Shown here piece after piece: positions 21,020-27,671 of a stretch of 31,657 bases of DNA (positions are counted from its first letter, which is position 1; each line of letters starts with the position of its first letter). Location: IMG/VR virus record IMGVR_UViG_3300027969_000289, positions 1 to 31,657 of that record, one strand, 5' to 3'. The notes under the pieces were generated by a model, which made no database searches, was not told the DNA's origin, and saw only the letters and a list, made by a program, of their open reading frames with translations. This DNA is from a virus. The position numbers and the translations under genes are program-made.

Positions 21020-23219
21020 AAGGCCTCACATCTCCGGTGTCCGCGTTGAGCAACATTCGTCCGAGCTGATAGTCACCATTGAGCACATTGCTGCGGAATC
21101 GCAGCCGAATCTCGCGTCTTTGTTCGCGAACATCAATTTTGCCGGTGGTGGGGCTGAACGTGTATGGGCCGCTAGTTACGTCTTCAGCTTGCGCGAATGG
21201 GCGACCGGTAATGTACATCTCCATATCACCAGTTTGAATAAAATCAGGCTCTACGCGGTCGATGTGCAACCATACGTTCTCGCCCACCATGGACGGTTGC
21301 GCCGGACCACCAGCCACTATGCCAAGGTCGCTAGTTTCGAAATAGCTTTCAATCGCCGTTTCGGATTGCCCTTGAATGATATTAGTACCGTACTCATGCT
21401 GCCAAAGACTGATGAGATCAGGCACCTGCCCGAATGCCAATGTGTATGTGCCGGTGATCGTGGCCGCAGCACTCATGGTGATCGTCTGTGCCCACAGAGC
21501 GGACACTGCTACCGAGAATCCGGCCCCAGTTCCACCGATGGTGGCTGCGGCGGCGCTGAGTGTGTCCACTAATGCATAGCTCGCGCCACGATTAACCAGT
21601 GTTACCGCTGTTACAGCGCCCCCGGAAACCACGATGTTGGCTGTGGCGTTGAACCCGCTGCCTCCGGTGAGGGCCACACCAGTGTATGTACCGTTGGTGT
21701 ATAGAGAACCCCCGGTTACAGCCCCCAGCGTCTGCAGACCGTTTGTGATGAGAGAAGCAACGGTAGTATTGGACGGGACACCCGTGCCGGTGATTAGCTG
21801 ACCGATTTGGGCATCAAGATTGATCGTGCTGTAATAGAGCTTGGTACTGCCGGTGGAAAGAGCGCTAGAGACTGAAAATACGGAAGTCTGTGTCGTAGTC
21901 TCCCATCCCGCGCACACCGGGTAATGGAACACTTGTGAATAATAGCCCGCCGATCGTTGAGCGCCGATTGAAGTCCCGGCGTCGTACCAGATGTTCTCGC
22001 GCACGTTGTAAATGATGACATCGTTGCACTCGGTAGAATTCCCCGACGGATAAAACCACCAGATCTCGCCGAATCGAGTAACCTTAGTGCCCCACACTTT
22101 CTGGCGTTGAGCGTAATTAACGTTATCAAAAAAATAATTTTGATTCATGTCGTTTGGTATTTCTTTGATGACACCGTTGTACAGCAAGAATCGGTCTACA
22201 CCCACCCAAAAATATATTCCGTCATACTCGACGACGGATTGGCTAGACATGATGGTCGTGCCATTGCTAATGATGTCGTACCGCCAGTATTGAGCCGGAG
22301 TCCCTTGACCTCCAATATATGATGCGCGAATTAAAGAATCGGTAGCCCAAAAAAGGCCCGATGGGGCGTTAGAGCCGCCACGGACGGCGAATCCTTGAAC
22401 TATCTTACCCGTAGCTACATTGGTTTCATTAGCGTCGGCGCTTACCCAATCATTCGGATTACCTGCGGCGCAGTTCTTAATAAACCCATTACTGCCATAC
22501 ACGAACACGTATGGGTGCAGAGCTACTACACCACCCGATACGGAGATGTTATTGTCAATCGTGAGAGTCGACGAACCGGTAAGGGTGGCGGCAGCGGAGA
22601 TCACAAAAGTCGTCGCGTTGGTGACCGATACTACTGTGGTGCCAGACGGTATTCCAGTACCGCTGACCGATTGACCAGCCCCGATTTGAGTAGTCGACAC
22701 CACAGTCACCGTAGTGCTAGATGCGAGTGTAGCAGCTATCGTGAAAACACCAATTGCTGACAAAGTGGTTCCCGAGGTGGACCCAATCAACACCGGAGTA
22801 TTAACAGTGCTTGCAATCGCATTCAAATCCTGACCGGGGTGAGCCAAAATGCTAGCCACGCCGCCGTTAAAAGAGTCGTAGAACCCGTCGAACTGCCATA
22901 AATTGTTATCACTGGCGGTGAAATTGTTGAGTGTGTAGTTTATGGGACTGGAACCCACACCATTGGAATCCAACGTGACAGATTGCAAGCCCGAATTGTA
23001 TCCACTATACACCACAGTATAATCATCTATCGGGTTCACCCACACACCACGACTTGGGCCGGTGAAAGCACCGGATATCTCTTTGAACCCACCTATTTTT
23101 CTCGGGCGACCGCGTTGAAATCGCACCCACCTGCCGTTAGTGTAGAAATTTTTATCGAACACCGTACCATCGCGCTGAATCCCAGCTTGGGTATCAATCG
23201 CGAATACTTTAAGACTCAT
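21009..23219 (-). CDS. Tail nozzle / stabilisation-type protein with inserted beta domains, 736 aa
   Basis: The N-terminus MSLKVFAIDTQAGIQRDGTV, then NGRWVRFQRGRPRKIGGFKEI, is characteristic of podovirus tail nozzle/DNA-stabilisation proteins (P22 gp10-like or T7 gp12-like role: closing the head below the adaptor). The body is a beta-rich propeller-like fold (YDGIYFWVGVDRFLLYNG, FGEIWWFYPSG). Two foreign-looking T/S/G-rich pieces interrupt it at about residues 147-224 and 441-597. I start at 23219, in an ATGA overlap with the upstream gene; the frame extends 84 codons further upstream but that part is a Arg/His-rich shadow of the fibre gene. Downstream of the adaptor gene, as expected. Confidence 0.75.
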   Translation of the reverse strand: MSLKVFAIDTQAGIQRDGTVFDKNFYTNGRWVRFQRGRPRKIGGFKEISGAFTGPSRGVWVNPIDDYTVVYSGYNSGLQSVTLDSNGVGSSPINYTLNNFTASDNNLWQFDGFYDSFNGGVASILAHPGQDLNAIASTVNTPVLIGSTSGTTLSAIGVFTIAATLASSTTVTVVSTTQIGAGQSVSGTGIPSGTTVVSVTNATTFVISAAATLTGSSTLTIDNNISVSGGVVALHPYVFVYGSNGFIKNCAAGNPNDWVSADANETNVATGKIVQGFAVRGGSNAPSGLFWATDSLIRASYIGGQGTPAQYWRYDIISNGTTIMSSQSVVEYDGIYFWVGVDRFLLYNGVIKEIPNDMNQNYFFDNVNYAQRQKVWGTKVTRFGEIWWFYPSGNSTECNDVIIYNVRENIWYDAGTSIGAQRSAGYYSQVFHYPVCAGWETTTQTSVFSVSSALSTGSTKLYYSTINLDAQIGQLITGTGVPSNTTVASLITNGLQTLGAVTGGSLYTNGTYTGVALTGGSGFNATANIVVSGGAVTAVTLVNRGASYALVDTLSAAAATIGGTGAGFSVAVSALWAQTITMSAAATITGTYTLAFGQVPDLISLWQHEYGTNIIQGQSETAIESYFETSDLGIVAGGPAQPSMVGENVWLHIDRVEPDFIQTGDMEMYITGRPFAQAEDVTSGPYTFSPTTGKIDVREQRREIRLRFRSNVLNGDYQLGRMLLNADTGDVRPYGS

Positions 23220-24463
23220 ACGAACGTGCCGCCCGAGATGCCGCCGGTGAATGTTCCAGTGCCGGGTATTGTGAGCCCCGTGGCGGTAAGCGAGAATAGA
23301 TTGACACCGAGAACGGCGATATTGAATTGCCCAGTTCCAGACCTGTACAAACCGGTGGTCGGCTCCGATCCGTAGTAAAGAGCGGGCGCAGCCACTGTGC
23401 CATTGACCAGTCCTATGGAAGACGATCCAGCTAGAACAGTATTTGCGTTCACCAGATTGATGGAGTCGCATATCAACGTGGCTTGCTGATTCGAAGCAAT
23501 GGTGGCACTCGACGAACCCGATACGCCCGTAGTGATGGTGACGGTATACGATCCGCTTGACGTCGTGGCGTTCTGAATGTAATACACTTGCACCGTCTGT
23601 GGTACGACGATGGTGACATTACCAGTGATCGTCCCGGTGTATTTCTGAATGACATTGGCGGCATCGGCGCTGGTAAGTGTGTAAGTGCCCGACACCACTG
23701 GGTAAGTGAGCTGAGTGAAGTTAAAGTTAGATACTTGACCAAGTCCCACGGTGTAGAACGCAGTGCCCGAGCAGCAGATGATGCAAGAATCGGCGGGCTG
23801 CATCGAGATGGTGGAAGACCCATTGATCAGATCGCCACCACTGGCCGCGACGGTGAGAGTCCCGGTTCCCGCGTTCCGGACCAGCATGAACCAACTATTG
23901 GTGAGGGTGGTCGCACCAGTTAGAGTCAACGTGCCCGCGCCACCGGTCCAAGCATAGACCGCTGCCCGATCCGTGCCGAGCGCTGTGTAGTTCGTACTAA
24001 ATGTGCTTACTGGCTGCGACTGATTGAGCGTTGTGGTGATTGCCACCAATCCATACCCGGCCAGTGTCGCTGCGTCAGCGCCGGATGACCCAATGCCGAA
24101 TGCGATGATACCCCACGTGCCAGATGTGGTGGCGTTGGTGGTAACGTAAATGTACTGCGACTGCCCGGGGCTAATGGTTACGATGGTGTTGACACCAAGG
24201 TAGTCCTTTACATCAAGCGCGACCGTACCGGTGTTGCGGATCAGAGCGTCCGTGCCAACCGAAGTCTGGTTAGCCGGTGGCATGTAAAGGTCGTAGGCGG
24301 TGTTGGTAAGGTACACCTCCATGATTCGCGCCGCGTAGTTGTCTGTCGCGTTGCCGTTGATAGGCCACGAGAGCTGCGTCGTTGCGGTAAGGGTAATGGC
24401 ACGGAAAGAGACATCAGTCGGCTGAATGACGTCACCAGTAAAGGGGCTGTTGAAGCTGGTCAT
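23216..24463 (-). CDS. Fibre-like virion protein, 415 aa
   Basis: Beta-rich, Thr/Ser/Gly-rich throughout. N-terminal 110 residues (TATTQLSWPINGNATDNYAAR, MEVYLTNTAYDLYMPP) form one module; then two similar modules of strands (GTLTLTGATTLTN, YTLTSADAANVIQKYTG); the C-terminus PALYYGSEPTTGLYRSGTGQ and ATGLTIPGTGTFTGGISGGTFV is a pattern found at the ends of phage fibre or decoration proteins. The same GGTF end closes the partial fibre gene at the right edge. Position between adaptor and nozzle genes suggests a tail-attached appendage. ATGA overlaps on both sides. Confidence 0.68.
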   Translation of the reverse strand: MTSFNSPFTGDVIQPTDVSFRAITLTATTQLSWPINGNATDNYAARIMEVYLTNTAYDLYMPPANQTSVGTDALIRNTGTVALDVKDYLGVNTIVTISPGQSQYIYVTTNATTSGTWGIIAFGIGSSGADAATLAGYGLVAITTTLNQSQPVSTFSTNYTALGTDRAAVYAWTGGAGTLTLTGATTLTNSWFMLVRNAGTGTLTVAASGGDLINGSSTISMQPADSCIICCSGTAFYTVGLGQVSNFNFTQLTYPVVSGTYTLTSADAANVIQKYTGTITGNVTIVVPQTVQVYYIQNATTSSGSYTVTITTGVSGSSSATIASNQQATLICDSINLVNANTVLAGSSSIGLVNGTVAAPALYYGSEPTTGLYRSGTGQFNIAVLGVNLFSLTATGLTIPGTGTFTGGISGGTFV

Positions 24464-25095
24464 GTGTCAAGCACCGTCGCTTGACGGTCTCCGATTCGGG
24501 TTAGGTCTTCCGATTTAAGCGTCTGAATAATGCCGTCGTACTGAGACTTCCACATCGGAAGACGTTGGTCGTTTTTCAGAAAGGGAGCCGACTGCAGTAA
24601 TGTGCCGTAGAGCATCGCTTGGGGCGCGTAGATGGTGAACCAATTGGTCTGGTTACTGGAGTCCAGCGGTTGAAGGCGCTCGTAGTACAGTACTTCAAAA
24701 TTATATGCCGCCGCCGGGGTGGGAGCCACGAGCCAGTGGTTGTAATCATAATCACAGTAGAACTCGGGCTTGCTGGTCTCGGTCGGGCTGGGCCAGTATT
24801 CGCGCAGGTACTCATACTTCCTGAGCAGCACCGGGAACCGCTCGCCCGCTACGGTGACGTTCATGGACACGGTCTTGTGCCACCGCGCCGGTTTGGTAAT
24901 GGTGGCTTCCCCGATGACCATAGTGCTGGTGTTGACCGTCAGATTTCCAAGAAACTTGATGTCCGCCGCAAGAGTCTGCTCGCACAGCATGATGAAAAGC
25001 GGAATTTTCTCGATGGTCCCGGCGTCGGAGCGTTCGAGGTACGACTGTACATTTTCGACCAAACTGTCGTACGTCATTACCGCAGCGGTCGTCAT
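24460..25095 (-). CDS. Head-tail adaptor (phage adaptor / tail tubular A-like), 211 aa
   Basis: Matches the podovirus adaptor pattern: N-terminal helices MTYDSLVENVQSYLER and IPLFIMLCEQTLAADIK, strands ATITKPARWHKTVSMNV, the turn YCDYDYNHWLVAPTPAAAYNFEVLYYERLQPLD, then NWFTIYAPQAMLYGTLLQSAPFLKND and a final long helix around WKSQYDGIIQTLKSED. Y-Y-E-R-L-x-P-L-x-x-x-N-x-T-N-W ... A-P-x-x-L-Y-G-x-L is diagnostic for this group. It forms a ring below the portal. First gene after the promoter at 25127-25156; AGGTG lies upstream of its ATG. Confidence 0.83.
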   Translation of the reverse strand: MTTAAVMTYDSLVENVQSYLERSDAGTIEKIPLFIMLCEQTLAADIKFLGNLTVNTSTMVIGEATITKPARWHKTVSMNVTVAGERFPVLLRKYEYLREYWPSPTETSKPEFYCDYDYNHWLVAPTPAAAYNFEVLYYERLQPLDSSNQTNWFTIYAPQAMLYGTLLQSAPFLKNDQRLPMWKSQYDGIIQTLKSEDLTRIGDRQATVLDT

Positions 25096-25126
25096 GCCAT
25101 CACCTCACAGTCGGAGCGAAATATAT

Positions 25127-25156
25127 ATTCTACCACACCGAACCCCTCCGGGTCAA
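25127..25156 (-). promoter_or_regulatory. Promoter for the adaptor/nozzle/internal-protein operon, TTGACC-18-TAGAAT
   Basis: In the 65-bp gap downstream of the endopeptidase gene: TTGACC, 18 bp, TAGAAT with TGG before it (extended -10). TGTGGTAGAAT is identical to the primase promoter. Position and shared sequence suggest a phage promoter type recognised by host sigma70 polymerase, perhaps with a modifier. Confidence 0.68.
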
Positions 25157-25160
25157 GCCG

Positions 25161-25499
25161 CTACACATTTCGCTCAAAATGCGGGCAGTCTACCAAGGAC
25201 TTGAAGTTCCCACCCCAGCGGTTTTTGGGGTGCAGGCTTTCCCAGTATGCGCCTAGCGGAGCCAGGATGCCCTTGTCCCAGATAATTTTGCCATCACGGA
25301 AGAAGTTGAGGTCGATGGCGCAACGCTTGAGATGAATGCTGTTCATAGTCTTAGACCGGCCTGTCTTGAAGTAGATAGCCTGCTGCTCTGGGGTACGTGC
25401 TAGTTCCCCGCCGGTGACCACAAAACCCATGTCTGTGGCATGCTGAATCAGCTTGCAGAAGTCCAGCAAAAACGCTGCTTGTTCTTGGCTTAGGCTCAT
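25161..25499 (-). CDS. M15-type zinc peptidase endolysin, 112 aa
   Basis: Peptidoglycan L,D/D,D-endopeptidase of the VanY/M15 group. Visible motif order: GGELARTPEQQAIYF, then NSIHLKRCAIDLNFF giving zinc ligands H56 and D63, and CPHFER giving the third ligand H107 with nearby acidic residues D104/E109. Length (112 aa) fits small phage endolysins without a wall-binding domain. No signal peptide, so it depends on the holin. Start at 25499 is chosen for the ATGA overlap with the holin gene; the frame extends 25 codons upstream into the holin gene. It ends the lysis module. Confidence 0.87.
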   Translation of the reverse strand: MSLSQEQAAFLLDFCKLIQHATDMGFVVTGGELARTPEQQAIYFKTGRSKTMNSIHLKRCAIDLNFFRDGKIIWDKGILAPLGAYWESLHPKNRWGGNFKSLVDCPHFERNV

Positions 25500-26008
25500 T
25501 TTGCGCTCCTCATTTCTGCCAGCTTCTCGACGGTACGCCCGCCAAAGTACGCGCCCATAATCAGCATGCCCCAATTTCCCAGCAGGGTCACGTAGCTCTC
25601 ATTGGCGTTGTAGCCGAAAGCGGACATCATGGCAAACAGGAAGTAGCCGCAGAAGATGGCAATCAGCGACATGGGTCGGATGTTTTTGGACAACCAAGAG
25701 TCGGAAGACATATCCGCTTTCCAGCGGTCGGTGATGTTCTCTGCGTCGGACTGTGCTGCTTTTGCATACATTTCCATCTCAGCCAACTCCAGCTTGGCCT
25801 TCTCGATGCCTAACTCAATCAGGCGCTCTTCATGCTCATACTGAAGTTGCCGCAGCTTCTCAACGTCGGCAGGAGTGGGGTTGTCAGGTATCTTGATGCC
25901 GAGCGTGTTCTCTACGACTTCTTTGCCCTTGGCCTGGATAGCACTGGACAACAGCCCTAGCCCGTTTTCAGCCAACGTGCCCAGCAATGCACCGATGATT
26001 GGGATCAT
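25496..26008 (-). CDS. 3-TM holin (GTA-holin type), 170 aa
   Basis: N-terminal hydrophobic/amphipathic helix (MIPIIGALLGTLAENGLGLL), a cytoplasmic coiled coil with many E/K/R (about 45-90), then two membrane helices (SLIAIFCGYFLFAMMSAFGY and LLGNWGMLIMGAYFGG) and the end VEKLAEMRSAK. The layout and D-x-W-L-S-K-N-I-R-P motif match the 3-TM phage holin family. It would permeabilise the inner membrane and release the endopeptidase coded by the next, overlapping gene. Confidence 0.83.
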   Translation of the reverse strand: MIPIIGALLGTLAENGLGLLSSAIQAKGKEVVENTLGIKIPDNPTPADVEKLRQLQYEHEERLIELGIEKAKLELAEMEMYAKAAQSDAENITDRWKADMSSDSWLSKNIRPMSLIAIFCGYFLFAMMSAFGYNANESYVTLLGNWGMLIMGAYFGGRTVEKLAEMRSAK

Positions 26009-26352
26009 TTATCTTCCTTTTTAAACGTGGTTTTCATTCCTGCTCTGTCCTCCAAAATGGCAATGTGCAGACGGTTGACTTGAATATCATCCCTGTTCTT
26101 TTGGATTTCTTTTTCCAAGTCTTGGCGTAACTTTTCCCTTGCCAACTCAGCGCCTGTGTTACTCGCTTGCTTATTGTCAGAGGTCACCACCAAACTGATT
26201 TTGCTGTTAAGGATAGTGACTTCGTGGGACAGGTTAGACAGAGCCGACATGAGATAAACCACGCACGAAAACAATAGCGGCAACAAAGCAAATGTGATTT
26301 TCTCAACCAAAGCGCTTTTGGTTTCCATTGCTTGAATTTTTTCTTCACTCAT
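26005..26352 (-). CDS. Membrane-anchored coiled-coil protein of the lysis module, 115 aa
   Basis: One membrane helix at about residues 16-40 (KITFALLPLLFSCVVYLMSAL) followed by a predominantly helical, charged part (NTGAELAREKLRQDLEKEIQKNRDDIQVNRLHIAIL) and a basic tail. An N-terminal anchor plus a periplasmic coiled coil is the architecture of inner spanins, so that role is possible; no outer-membrane partner is seen beside or inside it. Its start overlaps the stop of the frameshifted gene and its end overlaps the holin start. Confidence 0.62.
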   Translation of the reverse strand: MSEEKIQAMETKSALVEKITFALLPLLFSCVVYLMSALSNLSHEVTILNSKISLVVTSDNKQASNTGAELAREKLRQDLEKEIQKNRDDIQVNRLHIAILEDRAGMKTTFKKEDK

Positions 26353-26842
26353 TAAAAGCCCCTGTTCGTTATAACGTGAAATGCGACACTGACAAGTGGT
26401 ACAACAATAGCAGAAGCGCCAGAAATCCAGAGTGTGTTCATAATGATTGCCACTTTCATCTCTTTTTCCTTCTGCTTGCGCTCCGCTTCTTCTCGCTCCA
26501 GCGTGTTGCGTTCCTTTATCAGCCTAGTCCGCTCTGCCATCATCTCTTCCCAGACCGGGGCATTCCCGCTGTAGAAGAGTATGTCCTTCAGTTCCTTCTC
26601 ATGTTCCCGAAGCGCCTTAGATGCCAGTGCAATCTGGAGAGCTTCAGAACTAATTTGTGCATTCGTCTTACCTATACTAGCAATCCGCGCCTTACTGCTT
26701 GCTAGGTGAACCGTATCCGCTGCTTGATAAAAACTGCTGAATTCTTTATATAGACTGTGGATATCCTTACCAAGAGCGACTGCTTTTTTATGCCAGCTAC
26801 CGCGCCCTGCGCCATAGCGAATGCGGTAAAAGGGTCAATCAT
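26352..26842 (-). CDS. MIDP-type phage membrane protein, 163 aa, probably made by -1 frameshifting
   Basis: The ATG at 26842 (ATGA overlap with the upstream gene) opens MIDPFTAFAMAQGAVAGIKK and the zero frame stops at 26702-26704 after 46 codons. A -1 shift at 26783-26789, a perfect A AAA AAG slippery heptamer in the right phase, continues AVALGKDIHSLYKEF and joins the open frame that ends at 26352. The joined 163-aa product (20 + 143) has helices, a charged coiled coil (ERTRLIKERNTLEREEAERK) and one C-terminal membrane helix (IIMNTLWISGASAIVVPLVS). It matches a family I know from podophage lysis regions as one uninterrupted frame. A one-base homopolymer deletion or sequencing error is the alternative. 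Confidence 0.72.
26783..26789 (-). other. A AAA AAG slippery heptamer (candidate -1 frameshift site)
   Basis: Read in the zero frame as ATA-AAA-AAG, it is the X XXY YYZ arrangement used in E. coli dnaX. The -1 frame after it codes the rest of a conserved family. I see no strong stimulatory stem-loop downstream, only a short GGATATCC palindrome, and no clear SD-like site at the usual 10-nt distance upstream. Confidence 0.62.
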
Positions 26843-27060
26843 TTGTCAGCCTTGCTGTCGAGCTTGTCAAAAATCTGCTTCAAGATGGTCTTGACCTCGG
26901 CAATGTCCTCGCGGTAGTCACCCTTGATGACGTAGGTAGTAGGCAACGCGTTGACCTTGTCTTCGAGCTTTTGAATCTGCCGGGTCATGTTGTTAAAAAC
27001 ATATGCGGCCAGAAACCCAGCAACAGTCACTACAAGATTGAACAATTGCTGGTTTTCCAC
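26839..27060 (-). CDS. Small membrane/coiled-coil protein, 73 aa
   Basis: MENQQLFNLVVTVAGFLAAYVFNNM forms one N-terminal membrane helix, followed by a short coiled coil (TRQIQKLEDKVNALP) and a C-terminal helix with YVIKGDYREDIAEVKTILKQIFDKLDSKADK. This small family is frequent in podophage lysis regions; functions proposed for look-alikes include holin accessory or XhlA-like proteins, none shown. It starts just downstream of the 75-aa gene and ends in an ATGA overlap with the frameshifted gene. Confidence 0.7.
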   Translation of the reverse strand: MENQQLFNLVVTVAGFLAAYVFNNMTRQIQKLEDKVNALPTTYVIKGDYREDIAEVKTILKQIFDKLDSKADK

Positions 27061-27062
27061 GT

Positions 27063-27290
27063 TTACTCCACTACGGTTGCGTCGGTCACTGCGGGCTGCG
27101 CCAAGGAGTTCTTGAGGAACCCAAAGAAAGCATCCCGACCAACTTGCATCTGGTCTACGTTAAATTTTGCCGAGCCAAGTTTGCGGTCTAAGTCCGCGAC
27201 ATGGTTGACCAAGATTTGCTGTTCTTGGGTCATGTCCTCAAACTGGTACTCAACGCCGTCGATAGAGATGGGAGTTTTAGTATTTACCAT
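27063..27290 (-). CDS. Small conserved phage protein, 75 aa (DUF6447-like)
   Basis: Starts MVNTKTPISIDGVEYQFEDMT at the second of two adjacent ATGs, five bases after AGGA. A beta hairpin (ISIDGVEYQFED) is followed by a long helix (EQQILVNHVADLDRKLGSAKFNVDQMQVGRDAFFGFL). The pattern I-D-G-x-x-Y-x-F-x-x-x-T/S ... Q/N-x-x-D-x-x-L-x-x-x-x-x-x-x-x-x-x-x-x-A resembles DUF6447-type phage proteins of unknown role. Located between fibre-associated and lysis genes. Confidence 0.62.
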   Translation of the reverse strand: MVNTKTPISIDGVEYQFEDMTQEQQILVNHVADLDRKLGSAKFNVDQMQVGRDAFFGFLKNSLAQPAVTDATVVE

Positions 27291-27307
27291 CATCGTCCTT
27301 TCAATGC

Positions 27308-27329
27308 GCCACCAAGGTCGGGTGGTGGC
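27308..27329 (-). other. Strong hairpin between small genes
   Basis: Seven-base-pair stem GCCACCA/TGGTGGC with an 8-nt loop in the 45-bp gap after the 106-aa gene. No T-run follows on the minus strand, so it is not a classical terminator; RNA processing or 3'-end protection is possible. Confidence 0.4.
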
Positions 27330-27335
27330 TTCCCG

Positions 27336-27656
27336 TTATGCGGCCCAAGGCAGTGCTTGCGATGTCGGAGACACGGGTGGGGTAATCATGCTGTCAATCT
27401 GGCCCTGCACGCACGCCTGCATATTGCTCACGGTCTGCGGGTCAGCCCAGCCAACCACTTGGGCTTGGGTCAGTTGAGCGTAGGGCGTGAACGCCTCGCC
27501 CTGCTGGATGGTGAACTGCTGGCTGAAGCCAATGTCGGCGGTGTATGTGCCGTCTACCCCAGTGACGAGGTAGTTGACGTTGACAACAACATCGGTTTGC
27601 CCTGCCTCTTGAGGCAGAGTGAACATTTGAGTTACGGTAGTGGTAAAAGTAGTCAT
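27336..27656 (-). CDS. Fibre-associated small protein, 106 aa
   Basis: Begins MTTFTTTVTQMFTLPQEAGQ with a good AAGGA six bases upstream of ATG. First half is beta strands (VVVNVNYLVTGVDGTYTADIGFSQQFTI), second half TPYAQLTQAQVVGWADPQTVSNMQACVQGQIDSM and ends SQALPWAA. The L-T-x-x-Q-V-x-G-W ... I-x-x-x-I-x-x-x-x-x-P ... L-P-W pattern is shared by small phage proteins encoded next to fibre genes (DUF7936-like), perhaps involved in fibre assembly. Directly downstream of the large fibre gene. Confidence 0.62.
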   Translation of the reverse strand: MTTFTTTVTQMFTLPQEAGQTDVVVNVNYLVTGVDGTYTADIGFSQQFTIQQGEAFTPYAQLTQAQVVGWADPQTVSNMQACVQGQIDSMITPPVSPTSQALPWAA

Positions 27657-27671
27657 GGTAAGTCCTTCAAG

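Noticed and set aside
23220-23471. 84-codon N-terminal extension of the nozzle-like protein
   Set aside because: Lies under the fibre-like gene and is Arg/His/Ser-rich; the family start MSLKVFAIDT coincides with an ATGA overlap.
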